Source: [Actinomadura] parvosata subsp. kistnae (lineage in GTDB: Bacteria; Actinomycetota; Actinomycetes; Streptosporangiales; Streptosporangiaceae). From it: a stretch of 64,000 bases of DNA. A program made the translations under genes and the position numbers. Location of the stretch: NCBI RefSeq assembly GCF_900323885.1, contig NZ_OOHJ01000018.1, positions 3,831,001 through 3,895,000 on the forward strand. The letters are read 5' to 3'. Positions 46,405 through 54,774 of the stretch are shown here, piece after piece (position 1 is the stretch's first letter; each line of letters begins with the position of its first letter). Below the pieces are notes generated by a model that did not search any database, was not told the DNA's origin, and worked only from the letters and a program-made list of their open reading frames with translations.

Positions 46405-46425
46405 AGATGTGTGTGCATGTAATCT
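46398..46425 (+). promoter_or_regulatory. putative sigma-70-type promoter of MFS gene
   Basis: TTGCAT (46398-46403), 16-base spacer, TAATCT (46420-46425). The expected start of transcription falls on or within two bases of the ATG at 46434, so the mRNA is probably leaderless, consistent with the lack of a Shine-Dalgarno. Confidence 0.5.
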
Positions 46426-46433
46426 TCTGACCC

Positions 46434-47846
46434 ATGTCCTCTTCCTCAACCCGTTGGGGCGCGCTCGCCGTGCTCTGCGCTGTGATCTTTCTTGACGCCC
46501 TTGACGTCTCGATGGTCGGGGTCGCCCTGCCCGCCATCCAGCACGACCTGGGCCTGACGACGTCGTCCTTGCAATGGGTGGTCAGCGGCTACGTGCTCGG
46601 CTATGGCGGTCTTCTGTTGCTCGGGGGCAGGACCGCCGACCTGCTGGGGCGGCGCAGGGTGTTCCTGGCCGCGCTCGGCGTCTTCGCCGTGGCGTCGTTG
46701 CTCGGTGGCGTGGTGGACGACGGCGGGCTGCTGATCGCCGCCAGGTTCATCAAGGGCGTGGCCGCCGCGTTCACCGCGCCCGCCGCTTTGTCGATCATCA
46801 CGACGACCTTTCCCGAGGGCCCGGAGCGCAACAGGGCGTTGAGCATCTTCACCGCCTGCGGCGCCAGCGGCTACTCGCTCGGCCTCGTGCTGTCCGGCTT
46901 GCTGACCGAGATCGGCTGGCGGTGGACGCTGCTCATGCCGGTGCCCGTCGCGGTGATCGCGCTCGTGGCCGCGCTGAAGGTGCTGCCGAAGGGCCGCGAG
47001 GAGCGCGCCGAGGGCGGCCACGACCTGGTCGGCGCCGTGACCATCACCGCGTCGATGCTGCTGCTGGTCTTCACGGTCGTGCAGGCGCCCGAGGTCGGCT
47101 GGGCCTCGCTGCAGACGATCGGCTCGCTGGTGGGCGTCGCCCTGCTGCTCGGCCTGTTCGTCTTCGCCGAGCTGCGGATGCGCCACCCGCTGGTGCGGCT
47201 GGGCATCCTGCGCTCCGGGCACATCGTGCGGGCCAACCTGGGGCTGCTCATCCTCATGGGCTCGTACGTGGCCTTCCAGTTCGTCGCCATGCAGTACTTC
47301 CAGAACCTGCTCGGCTGGTCGGCCCTCGGCACCGCCATGGCGTTCCTGCCCGCCGGCCTGCTCGTCGCCGTCACCTCGACGAAGATGGGCGACTTCGCCG
47401 ACCGGTTCGGCACCGGCAAGCTGATCGTCATCGGCGCCGCCGCGCTGGCCGGCGGCTACGCGATCTTCCTCGGCATCGACCGCACCCCCAGCCTGGGCGG
47501 CATGGTGATCCCCGGCATGATCCTGCTGGGCATCGCGTTCGCGCTGTCGTTCCCCTCGCTCAACATCCAGGCCACCAACGGCGTGGACGACGACGAGCAG
47601 GGCCTGGCCTCCGGCCTGCTCAACACCTCGGGCCAGGTCGGCGGCGCCATCGTGCTGGCCGTCGTGACCGCCGTGCTCACCTCGGGCGGCGGCGGCGAGA
47701 CGCTGTCCATCGGCTCGCTGCGCGCGGCCATCGTGGTCTCGCTGGTGCTCGCCCTGGTCGGGCTGGCGATCTCGGCGACGGGGCTGCGGGCACGCAAGGC
47801 CGCGCCCGCCGTGGCCGAGAGCGCGAAGGTGTACGAGACGGTCTGA
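46434..47846 (+). CDS. DHA2-family MFS transporter (14 TMS drug/H+ antiporter type)
   Basis: A 470-residue efflux-type permease with about 14 helices. The first loop motif is LLLGGRTADLLGRRRVF and motif C-like GASGYSLGLVLSGLLTEIGW is present. There is no Shine-Dalgarno; a promoter sits just before the ATG. The divergent MarR gene and operator palindrome suggest induction by an exported compound. Substrate is unknown. Confidence 0.92.
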   Translation: MSSSSTRWGALAVLCAVIFLDALDVSMVGVALPAIQHDLGLTTSSLQWVVSGYVLGYGGLLLLGGRTADLLGRRRVFLAALGVFAVASLLGGVVDDGGLLIAARFIKGVAAAFTAPAALSIITTTFPEGPERNRALSIFTACGASGYSLGLVLSGLLTEIGWRWTLLMPVPVAVIALVAALKVLPKGREERAEGGHDLVGAVTITASMLLLVFTVVQAPEVGWASLQTIGSLVGVALLLGLFVFAELRMRHPLVRLGILRSGHIVRANLGLLILMGSYVAFQFVAMQYFQNLLGWSALGTAMAFLPAGLLVAVTSTKMGDFADRFGTGKLIVIGAAALAGGYAIFLGIDRTPSLGGMVIPGMILLGIAFALSFPSLNIQATNGVDDDEQGLASGLLNTSGQVGGAIVLAVVTAVLTSGGGGETLSIGSLRAAIVVSLVLALVGLAISATGLRARKAAPAVAESAKVYETV

Positions 47847-47861
47847 GCCCGCCTCCGACGG

Positions 47862-47894
47862 GGCCCCGCCGACCGGCATCGGCGGGGTCCTTCC
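47862..47894. terminator. terminator between MFS and sigma-like propeller gene
   Basis: GGCCCCGCCGA pairs with TCGGCGGGG-T-CC (one bulge), loop CCGGCA, followed by TTCCCTTTT, between convergent genes. Confidence 0.75.
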
Positions 47895-47897
47895 CTT

Positions 47898-49538
47898 TTA
47901 CGGGCGGACGGCGCCGATCGGGGACTCGTAGTCGAGCCACTCGACCCAGTCGCCGGCGACCTCCGTGACGGCGCCCGACTTCACGTTCACCTTGGTCAGC
48001 ATCACGTAGTCGTCGTCCCAGGAGCGGACCAGCACCTCCTCGGGGCCGGTCCACCGCTCGACGCCGATCAGGTCGTAGTCCGCGAGGTCCGTACGCGGCC
48101 CGCCGACGCGCCCGGTGCGGCCGTCCATGGTGACGAGCTCGGAGTCCGCCGTGATCAGGGCCAGCGTGCGGCCGTCGGGGGACAGGGCGCCGCCGAAGTC
48201 GAGGAGCCCGGGGTCGACGCGGTAGTCGCCTTCGAGGGTGGTCAGGCCGTTCATGAAGAGCTTGGTGATCGACGCGTGCCCGGGGATGTCTTTCGCCTTC
48301 TCCTTCTCGGCGACCACGCGCGTCCCGTCGTCGGCCACCGCGAGGATGCGCACCTCGTCGCCGTACTCGTAGTGGGTGACGCCCGTGTCGAAGTCGAGCG
48401 TGGCCCCGTCGGCCGAGCCGAAGTCCACGGAGAAGTAGCGGCCGTTGGGGGAGGAGGTGAGGTGCGCGCTCCCCTTCCCGGCCTCGACGTCGATGGTCTT
48501 GACCGCGCCGGAGGGCACGTCGCGGACCACGTACGCGCCGTCGAGCTGCCGGTAGGCGATGCGGCGGCCGTCCTGGCTGATGGCCAGGGGCATGGAGGTG
48601 CGGCTGTCCTCCTCGTAGCCGGCCCGCGCGCCGCCGAGCCGCCACTCGTTGCCGGACGTGGTCTGCAGCCGCCACTGGGCGCACGGCTGGGGGTTGCTCG
48701 GGTCGTTGTCGGTCCGGCCGCGGCAGTAGCCCAGGTACGCGTACTGGATGGGGTCGTCCAGCGTGGCCGGGAGCGGGTCGGGGACGTCCTCCTCCGCCTG
48801 CTGCGCGGACGTGGGGGACGACCGGGCGATCGTGCGCTCGACGTTGGCCACCATGGCGTTGACGCCGAGCACGATCAGGGCCACGAACGCGCCCACCGTG
48901 CCCACCGAGACCGTCGTCCACGTGGCGACGCGGATCCTGCGCTTCCTGCCGATGAGGGCCAGCACCGGTGCGGCGAGATCGGTGTGTGTGGCGGGCAGCT
49001 CGGCGGCGAGGGCGACCAGCGCGCCGCGCGGCCCCTGGTCCTCGGGGGTGTGCGGCGCCGCCGCCTGTGCCGTCTCGGACGGGTGTGCCCAGTCAGGGCC
49101 CTGCTCGCCTTCGGCGGGGGGCTGCGGGGCGGCGGGGAAGAGGCCGGGGTGGGCGGAACGCAGGTGGGCCAGCGCCTGCTGGAGCTCCTTGTCCAGCTCG
49201 CCGATCCACGTGCCGGTGAGCATGGCCACCTGCTGCGGGTGCAGCGCGTCGTGGTAGCGGGCGACGACGGTGGCCCGCGTCCTGGGCGGGAGCACGGCCA
49301 GCGGGTACGTCGCGGGCGGCGGCACGTCGGCGGCCAGGAAGCGCCGGTAGAGCTCGCGCAGCACGAGGAGGGCGGGCCCGGTGGAGCGGATGGCGGGCCA
49401 GCGCCGGCACACCGTCACCAGCGCGTCCGTCGCCAGGGTCCTGGCGCGGTCCTGGTCGCCGGTCAGCAGGTACGCGGTGCGGGCGAACGAAGGCCCGTAA
49501 TCGACCAGAAAAGTCGATAAATCATTGGATTTGCTCAC
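47898..49538 (-). CDS. membrane protein with sigma-factor-like N-terminus and extracytoplasmic beta-propeller
   Basis: A 546-residue protein with unusual architecture. Residues 1-130 look like a degenerate ECF (SigE-type) sigma factor: region 2-like YGPSFARTAYLLTGDQDRAR, TLATDALVTVCRRW, and region 4-like LPPRTRATVVARYHDAL. Residues 131-200 are Pro/Ala-rich. One transmembrane helix lies at about 205-230 (TVSVGTVGAFVALIVLGVNAMV). Residues 240-546 form a WD40/TolB-like beta-propeller (LAISQDGRRIAYRQLDG, LTSSPNGRYFSVDFGS, GALSPDGRTLALITAD). GTG 49538 has AAGGAG 8 bases upstream. It may sense outside and act or sequester inside. It is divergent from an AMIN lipoprotein. No function is established. 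Confidence 0.75.
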   Translation of the reverse strand: MSKSNDLSTFLVDYGPSFARTAYLLTGDQDRARTLATDALVTVCRRWPAIRSTGPALLVLRELYRRFLAADVPPPATYPLAVLPPRTRATVVARYHDALHPQQVAMLTGTWIGELDKELQQALAHLRSAHPGLFPAAPQPPAEGEQGPDWAHPSETAQAAAPHTPEDQGPRGALVALAAELPATHTDLAAPVLALIGRKRRIRVATWTTVSVGTVGAFVALIVLGVNAMVANVERTIARSSPTSAQQAEEDVPDPLPATLDDPIQYAYLGYCRGRTDNDPSNPQPCAQWRLQTTSGNEWRLGGARAGYEEDSRTSMPLAISQDGRRIAYRQLDGAYVVRDVPSGAVKTIDVEAGKGSAHLTSSPNGRYFSVDFGSADGATLDFDTGVTHYEYGDEVRILAVADDGTRVVAEKEKAKDIPGHASITKLFMNGLTTLEGDYRVDPGLLDFGGALSPDGRTLALITADSELVTMDGRTGRVGGPRTDLADYDLIGVERWTGPEEVLVRSWDDDYVMLTKVNVKSGAVTEVAGDWVEWLDYESPIGAVRP

Positions 49539-49663
49539 GTATATAACTCCTTGTGGGTTGATCAGAGTAGACGTCGCCCACCGCTCTCCGGAAGCCCCCG
49601 TGAACCCCGCACCGATCCGCCTCGACACCGCTTGCAGGCCCGTACGCTGGGCATCTACCGGGC

Positions 49664-50248
49664 ATGCGCACGTCATCCCCGCCCCGCGGCCGGCCGTCGC
49701 ACGCCCGCGTGGGCGTCTCGCTCGCCTGCCTCGCCGCCCTGCTCACCGCGTGCGGCACCGCCCACCAGAGCGCCACCCTGCCCCGGCAGACGTCCACCGC
49801 CACCGGCTCGCCGGGCGCGCCGACGAGCACCGCCGAGGTGGACGTCGACCGGCCCGGCACGGACCCGGCCGTCGTGACAGGCGTGCGGTACGCCGCCCAC
49901 GACACCTATGACCGGCTGGTCGTGGACCTGAAGGGCGACGTTCCCGGGTACAACGTGAAATGGGTGGACGAGCTCGTCCAGGACGGGTCGGGGCGGCCCA
50001 TCGACGTGCGCGGCGGCGCGTACCTGCAGCTCACGCTCTTCCCCGCGAACGCCCACGACGACGACGGCAAGGCCACCTGGGGCGGCGGCCCCATATACCC
50101 CGCCAAGCTCGGCAACCTCGCCAGTGTCGTCCGCACCGGCGACTTCGAGGGGCGCGTCGGCATCGGGCTGGTGCTGGGCAGGCGCGCCGGGTTCCAGCTC
50201 ACCGAGCGGGGCTCGCCGAGCCGGCTCATCCTCGACGTGGCACACTGA
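49664..50248 (+). CDS. AMIN-like domain lipoprotein
   Basis: A 194-residue exported lipoprotein: signal peptide SLACLAALLTAC with lipobox, a Ser/Thr/Pro linker, then an AMIN-like beta domain (GVRYAAHDTYDRLVVDLKGD, PIDVRGGAYLQLTLFPANAH, FEGRVGIGLVLGRRAGFQL). AMIN domains usually bind peptidoglycan or secretins. ATG 49664 lacks a Shine-Dalgarno and may be leaderless. It is followed closely by the cupin gene and diverges from the sigma-like propeller gene. Confidence 0.8.
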   Translation: MRTSSPPRGRPSHARVGVSLACLAALLTACGTAHQSATLPRQTSTATGSPGAPTSTAEVDVDRPGTDPAVVTGVRYAAHDTYDRLVVDLKGDVPGYNVKWVDELVQDGSGRPIDVRGGAYLQLTLFPANAHDDDGKATWGGGPIYPAKLGNLASVVRTGDFEGRVGIGLVLGRRAGFQLTERGSPSRLILDVAH

Positions 50249-50253
50249 CGTCC

Positions 50254-50607
50254 GTGGTGAGAAAGATCGAGGGCCCGGCCCGCATCCCCGTACCCGGCGG
50301 CAAGCTCATCGACGAGCACATCGGCCGCGTCAACAGCGGCGACGAGGCGATCTCCATCGCCCACATGACCGCGCCCCCGGGCTGGGAGGAGCCGGCGCAG
50401 ACGCCGTCGTTCACCGAGTACACCGTGGTCCTGCGCGGAGCGGTGATCGTCGAGCACGCCGGGGGCAGCACCCGGGTCGAGGCGGGGCAGTCGGTGGTGA
50501 CGTCGCCGGGGGAGAAGATCCGCTACAGCGTCGGCCCCGAGGGCGCCGAGTACATCGCCGTGTGCCTGCCCGCGTTCAGCCCGGAAACGGCCGGCCGCGA
50601 CGACTGA
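50254..50607 (+). CDS. cupin-domain protein
   Basis: A 117-residue small beta-barrel (EEPAQTPSFTEYTVVLRGAV, GQSVVTSPGEKIRYSVGPEG) without a clear full set of metal histidines. GTG at 50254 or 50257, 5-8 bases after the lipoprotein stop, so an operon is likely. Function is unknown; the closest type is EutQ-like or small-molecule-binding cupins. Confidence 0.75.
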   Translation: MVRKIEGPARIPVPGGKLIDEHIGRVNSGDEAISIAHMTAPPGWEEPAQTPSFTEYTVVLRGAVIVEHAGGSTRVEAGQSVVTSPGEKIRYSVGPEGAEYIAVCLPAFSPETAGRDD

Positions 50608-50611
50608 CCGC

Positions 50612-50745
50612 CGCCGCTGAAAGGACCCGCGCCAAAACCGGCCGCTCCGCCGTCCCTTCTTCTCCCCGAAAGGACCCGCACCGGATGCGGCCGCTCCGCC
50701 GTCCCCTCTTCTCCCCCAAAGGACCCGCACCGGATGCGGCGGGAG
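50612..50745. repeat. 49-bp tandem repeat, 2.6 copies
   Basis: AAAGGACCCGC marks copies at 50620, 50669 and 50718, each followed by CCGGATGCGGCCGCTCCGCC-type sequence. It fills most of the gap before add. Confidence 0.75.
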
Positions 50746-50773
50746 AGCCGGGCGGTGCTCATATCATGGCCAG

Positions 50774-51847
50774 ATGAGCCCCACCCTTGACCAGATCCGC
50801 CGGGCTCCCAAGGTCTTGCTGCACGATCATCTCGACGGCGGGCTCCGCGCCGAGACGATCGTCGAGCTGGCCAGGGAGAGCGGCTACGACCGCCTGCCCA
50901 CCACCGACCCCGACAACCTGCGCCAGTGGTTCGAGGAGGCGTCCGACTCGGGGTCGCTCGAACGCTACCTGGAGACGTTCGACCACACGGTCGCCGTCAT
51001 GCAGACCCGCGAGTCGCTCGTCCGCGTGGCCGCCGAGTGCGCCATCGACCTGGCCGACGACGGCGTCGTCTACGCCGAGGTGCGGTTCGCGCCCGAGCAG
51101 CACACCACCAGGGGGCTGAGCCTCGACCAGGTGGTGGAGGCGGTGCTGGAGGGGTTCGAGCAGGGCTCGCGGGGCCGCGCCATCAAGGTGGGCACGCTGC
51201 TGACGGCCATGCGGCACCAGGCCCGCTCCAGGGAGATCGCCGAGCTGGCCGTGCGCTACCGCGACGGCGGCGTGGTCGGCTTCGACATCGCCGGGGCCGA
51301 GGCCGGCTACCCGCCCACCCGGCACCTCGACGCGTTCGAGTACCTCCAGCGGGAGAACGCGCACTTCACGATCCACGCCGGCGAGGCGTTCGGGCTGCCG
51401 TCGATCTGGCAGGCCATCCAGTGGTGCGGCGCCGACCGGCTCGGCCACGGCGTGCGCATCATCGACGACATCTCCGTCGCCGGTGACGGCAGCGCCAAGC
51501 TGGGCCGGCTGGCCGCGTACGTCCGCGACAAGCGCATCCCGCTGGAGATGTGCCCCACGTCCAACCTGCAGACCGGGGCCGCCGCCTCGATCGCCGAGCA
51601 CCCGATCGGGCTGCTGCGGCGGCTGCACTTCCGCGTCACGGTCAACACCGACAACCGGCTGATGAGCTCCACCAGCGTGTCGCTGGAGTTCCACAAGCTG
51701 GTCGAGGCGTTCGGCTACGACTGGGACGACCTGCAGTGGTTCACGGTCAACGCGATGAAGTCGGCGTTCATCCCGTTCGACGAGCGGCTGGCGCTGATCA
51801 ACGGCGTGATCAAGCCGGGGTTCCAGCAGATCAAGTGGCAGCCGTGA
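50774..51847 (+). CDS. add: adenosine deaminase
   Basis: Converts adenosine or deoxyadenosine to inosine forms. The 357 residues show metal ligands His17 and His19 ([11 protein letters not shown]), [10 protein letters not shown] with catalytic region, DRLGHGVRI, and VNTDNRLMS in the place of the common NTDDP motif. The NTDN form is frequent in actinobacteria. ATG 50774 follows a short AT-richer region. The stop overlaps the next gene's GTG as GTGA. It complements cdd, deoA and the purine nucleoside phosphorylase elsewhere in the window. Confidence 0.93.
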   Translation: MSPTLDQIRRAPKVLLHDHLDGGLRAETIVELARESGYDRLPTTDPDNLRQWFEEASDSGSLERYLETFDHTVAVMQTRESLVRVAAECAIDLADDGVVYAEVRFAPEQHTTRGLSLDQVVEAVLEGFEQGSRGRAIKVGTLLTAMRHQARSREIAELAVRYRDGGVVGFDIAGAEAGYPPTRHLDAFEYLQRENAHFTIHAGEAFGLPSIWQAIQWCGADRLGHGVRIIDDISVAGDGSAKLGRLAAYVRDKRIPLEMCPTSNLQTGAAASIAEHPIGLLRRLHFRVTVNTDNRLMSSTSVSLEFHKLVEAFGYDWDDLQWFTVNAMKSAFIPFDERLALINGVIKPGFQQIKWQP

Positions 51848-52452
51848 AGCAGACCTACCGGTCCCGGTTCGCGTTCGTGATGGCGTGGGTGTGGCTGGCG
51901 TTCGTCGCGCTCAACGTCTGGGACCTGATCGTCCGCTACAACGGCAAGGCGTCGCTCGTCGCGCTGGCCGTGCTCGGGGCGCTGACGGCGCTCGTGTACG
52001 CCGTCGCGCTGCGCCCCGCCACCGTGTTCACGGAGGCGGGGCTGGTCGGGCGCAACCCCTTCCGCACCACGTTCCTCCCCTGGGCCGCCATCGAGGACGT
52101 CACGGTGTCGCACGCCATCACCGTCCGGCACGGCGACGACCGGGTGCTGCGGCTGTGGACGCCGATGAGCAGCGCGCGCGAGCGGGCCAGGGCGCAGCGG
52201 CGCGGGGCCGCCACCGAGCAGCGCGGCCGGTTCAAGACCGAGCCGACGCTGCCCAGGGCCGAGCAGGCGGCGGCCGAGGCGTTCGCCGGCAAGACGCACG
52301 CCGACTGGGTGGGCGAGCAGATCCGCGAGCGCGCCGAGTCGGCCAGGCGCCGCGGCGAGGAGGCCGCGCCGGCGCGCACGAGCTGGTCGTACGACGCGAT
52401 CGGGCTGCTCGTCGTCGCGGTGGCGCTGGTGGTCGCCGCGATCGTCGCCTGA
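51844..52452 (+). CDS. PH-domain-like membrane protein
   Basis: A 202-residue protein with two N-terminal helices ([39 protein letters not shown]), a soluble bPH-type segment ([33 protein letters not shown]), a charged coil and a last helix ([17 protein letters not shown]). GTG 51844 is coupled to add. Function is unknown; family resemblance is to PH domain-containing actinobacterial proteins. Confidence 0.78.
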   Translation: MKQTYRSRFAFVMAWVWLAFVALNVWDLIVRYNGKASLVALAVLGALTALVYAVALRPATVFTEAGLVGRNPFRTTFLPWAAIEDVTVSHAITVRHGDDRVLRLWTPMSSARERARAQRRGAATEQRGRFKTEPTLPRAEQAAAEAFAGKTHADWVGEQIRERAESARRRGEEAAPARTSWSYDAIGLLVVAVALVVAAIVA

Positions 52453-52454
52453 GA

Positions 52455-52485
52455 TTGACCCTGACACCGTGTCAGGCCCTACCTC
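52455..52485 (+). promoter_or_regulatory. MerR-type promoter with 19-bp spacer and embedded palindrome
   Basis: TTGACC (52455-52460), a 19-base spacer and TACCTC (52480-52485). The spacer region holds the perfect palindrome CCTGACAC-C-GTGTCAGG (52460-52476). Long 19-bp spacers with a central operator are the hallmark of promoters twisted by MerR regulators. Transcription should start within a few bases of the ATG at 52496. Confidence 0.7.
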
Positions 52486-52495
52486 TTGAGTCGCC

Positions 52496-53311
52496 ATGTT
52501 CAGCATAGGAGAGTTCGCCAGGCTCGGGCTGGTGTCCGTACGCATGCTCCGCCACTACGACGCCATCGGCCTGCTGCGGCCCGCGCACGTGGACCCCGTC
52601 TCCGGCTACCGGTCCTACCAGGCCGAACAGCTCGCCCGGCTGCACCGGATCGTCGCCATCAAGGACCTGGGCTTCACGCTGGAGCAGGTCAGGACGATCC
52701 TCGACGAGCAGGTCGGCACCGAGGAGCTGCACGGCATGGTCCGCCTGCGCCGCGCCGAGCTGGAGGCCAGGATCAGCGCCGACCTCGCCCGGCTGCGCAG
52801 CGTCGAGGCGCGGCTGCGCACCATCGAGACCGAAGGGCACATGCGCACGGCGGAGGTCGTGCTGAAGAAGGTGCCCCGGGTGCGCGTCGCCCAGCTCGCG
52901 GCCAGGGCCGCCAGCTACGAGCCCGAGGACATCGGGCCCGTCCTCGTGCCGCTGTTCGACGAGCTGTGCCGGCGGCTGGAGGCCGCGTGCGTCCGCATCG
53001 CCGGGCCCGGCATCGCCCACTACCTGCAAGAGGAGGACGGCTCCGTCATGGCGCACGCCTGCCTGCCCGTGAACGTCCGGCCCGGCGCGTACGACTTCGA
53101 CGTCGTGGACCTGCCGGCCATCGAGACGGCCGCCACGATCATCCATCGGGGGTCGATGGACGCCGCGTGGTCGACGTTCCAGGTGCTGGCCCACTGGATC
53201 GAGGAGCACGGCTACCGCTCCCGCGCCCTGGCCAGGGAGATCAGCCTGCACGTGCCGTGCGACATCGACGCCTGGGTGACGGAGCTGCAGATCGAGGTGA
53301 TCCCGTGCTGA
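52496..53311 (+). CDS. MerR-family regulator with GyrI-like effector domain
   Basis: A 271-residue regulator. HTH_MerR spans 1-70 (FSIGEFARLGLVSVRMLRHY, DAIGLLRPAHVDPVSGYRSY), a coiled coil 75-120, and a GyrI-like/BmrR-type ligand domain 122-268 (VVLKKVPRVRVAQLAARAAS, FDVVDLPAIETAATIIHRGS). It probably autoregulates through the palindrome directly upstream and controls the coupled sigma-factor gene, responding to a hydrophobic or cationic compound. Confidence 0.92.
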   Translation: MFSIGEFARLGLVSVRMLRHYDAIGLLRPAHVDPVSGYRSYQAEQLARLHRIVAIKDLGFTLEQVRTILDEQVGTEELHGMVRLRRAELEARISADLARLRSVEARLRTIETEGHMRTAEVVLKKVPRVRVAQLAARAASYEPEDIGPVLVPLFDELCRRLEAACVRIAGPGIAHYLQEEDGSVMAHACLPVNVRPGAYDFDVVDLPAIETAATIIHRGSMDAAWSTFQVLAHWIEEHGYRSRALAREISLHVPCDIDAWVTELQIEVIPC

Positions 53312-54234
53312 CCCGCGAGCTGGAGGAGGACCTGGAGCGGCACCGTGCCGAGCTGACCGGCTACTGCTACCGCATGCTCGGCTCCGGCTTCGAGGCCGAG
53401 GACGCCGTGCAGGAGGCGTTCGTGCGGGCGTGGCGCACGTACGACCCCGGGCGCGGCCCGCTGCGCCCCTGGCTGTTCCACCTGGCCACGAACGTCTGCC
53501 TCGACCTGCTCAGGAGCCCGCAGCGCCGCGCCCGCGCCATGGACCTCGGCCCGGCCGCCGTCCCCGGGGCCGCCCTGGGCGAGCCGCTGCCGGAGAGCCG
53601 CTGGGTGCAGCCCGTCCCCGACGCCCGCGTCCTCGACCCCGCCGATGTGGCGGTGACGCGCGAGAGCGTGCGGCTGGCGTTCGTGGCGGCCCTGCAGCAC
53701 CTGCCGCCCCGCCAGCGGGCCGTGCTCATCCTGCGCGACGTGCTCAGGTGGAGCGCCGCCGAGACCGCCGACCTGCTGGCCGCCACCGTCACCTCGGTCA
53801 ACTCCGCACTCCAGCGCGCCAGGACCAGGCTCCCCGCCGTGGCGCCCCTCGACGAGGAGGTGGACGAGGGCCTGCTGGCCCGGTACGTGACGGCGTTCGA
53901 GAGCTACGACGTGGACACGCTGGTCTCGCTGCTGCACGAGGACGCGACCTCGTCCATGCCGCCGTTCACGTGGTGGCTGCGCGGCCGGGAGGCCGTGCGC
54001 GCGGTCCTGCTGGCCGCCGGGGCGCCCTGCGCGGGTGCCCGCCTGCTCCCGACCCGCGCCAACGGCTGCCCCGCCTTCGGCCACTACGACCGCGACGGCG
54101 AGCCGTTCGCGCTGGTCGTGCTGGAGGTTTCGGGCGGCCTGATCATCGGCGAGACCACGTTCCTCGATCCCGGGCTGTTCCCGCTCTTCGGGCTGCCGAT
54201 GAGTTTCGGCGCCGCGCTCCGTACTGAGGGGTGA
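53305..54234 (+). CDS. ECF sigma factor with C-terminal SnoaL-like domain
   Basis: A 309-residue alternative sigma factor: region 2 CYRMLGSGFEAEDAVQEAFV and TYDPGRGPLRPWLFHLATNV, region 4 LPPRQRAVLILRDVLRWSAA and TSVNSALQRARTRL, then a SnoaL/NTF2-like extension (from about 195: YVTAFESYDVDTLVSLLHED) that in SigJ/ECF41-like types controls activity without a separate anti-sigma. GTG 53305 overlaps the MerR stop by 7 bases, so the two are coupled. Confidence 0.9.
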   Translation: MLTRELEEDLERHRAELTGYCYRMLGSGFEAEDAVQEAFVRAWRTYDPGRGPLRPWLFHLATNVCLDLLRSPQRRARAMDLGPAAVPGAALGEPLPESRWVQPVPDARVLDPADVAVTRESVRLAFVAALQHLPPRQRAVLILRDVLRWSAAETADLLAATVTSVNSALQRARTRLPAVAPLDEEVDEGLLARYVTAFESYDVDTLVSLLHEDATSSMPPFTWWLRGREAVRAVLLAAGAPCAGARLLPTRANGCPAFGHYDRDGEPFALVVLEVSGGLIIGETTFLDPGLFPLFGLPMSFGAALRTEG

Positions 54235-54245
54235 AGGAGGACACC

Positions 54246-54731
54246 ATGCCACAGATCATCGAACTGCCCGAGCGCCCGTACGTCGGGGTGCGCCGCACCA
54301 TCACCATGACCACCTTCGGGCTGGTCGCCGACCGCATCGGGGAGATCATCGGCTGGCTCGCCGAACGCGGCGTGCCCATCGCGGGGGCGCCGTTCCTGCG
54401 CTACGAGAGCATCGACCTGGCGGCCGACCGCCTGGTGGTGCAGGCGGGGGTGCCGGTGCCCGAGCCGGTGGAGGCGGAGGGCGACCTGTTCGCCGCCACC
54501 CTCCCCGCCGGCCGCTACGCCACCGTCACCCACCACGGCCACCCCGACGAGCTCCGGCACGTCATCGAGTCGTTGCTGAAGTGGGGCGCCGAGCAGGGCC
54601 TTGAGTGGGACATGACGGAGAAGGACGGGGCCGAGCACTGGGGCTGCCGCCTGGAGCTCTTCCAGACCGACCCCAGAGTGGAGCCCGACCCGCACAACTG
54701 GGACACCGACCTGCAGTTCCGCCTGGCCTGA
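54246..54731 (+). CDS. GyrI-like/AraC-effector-binding protein
   Basis: A 161-residue stand-alone GyrI-like small-molecule-binding domain (RPYVGVRRTITMTTFGLVAD, GRYATVTHHGHPDELRHVIE, WGCRLELFQTDPRVEPD). ATG 54246 has a perfect AAGGAGG 5 bases upstream. It is 11 bases after the sigma gene and completes a MerR/sigma/GyrI set; it may buffer or chemically process the same ligand. Confidence 0.85.
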   Translation: MPQIIELPERPYVGVRRTITMTTFGLVADRIGEIIGWLAERGVPIAGAPFLRYESIDLAADRLVVQAGVPVPEPVEAEGDLFAATLPAGRYATVTHHGHPDELRHVIESLLKWGAEQGLEWDMTEKDGAEHWGCRLELFQTDPRVEPDPHNWDTDLQFRLA

Positions 54732-54735
54732 CGCC

Positions 54736-54773
54736 CGCCTCTGGCGCTGGGCGGCGGCTCAGCGCCAGAGGCG
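54736..54773. terminator. strong bidirectional terminator
   Basis: CGCCTCTGGCGCTG pairs perfectly with CAGCGCCAGAGGCG (14 bp, 10-base loop) between convergent genes. Confidence 0.8.
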
Positions 54774-54774
54774 T

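Noticed and set aside
51660-51700. Missing NTDDP motif in adenosine deaminase
   Set aside because: NTDN is a common actinobacterial variant and all metal ligands are present.
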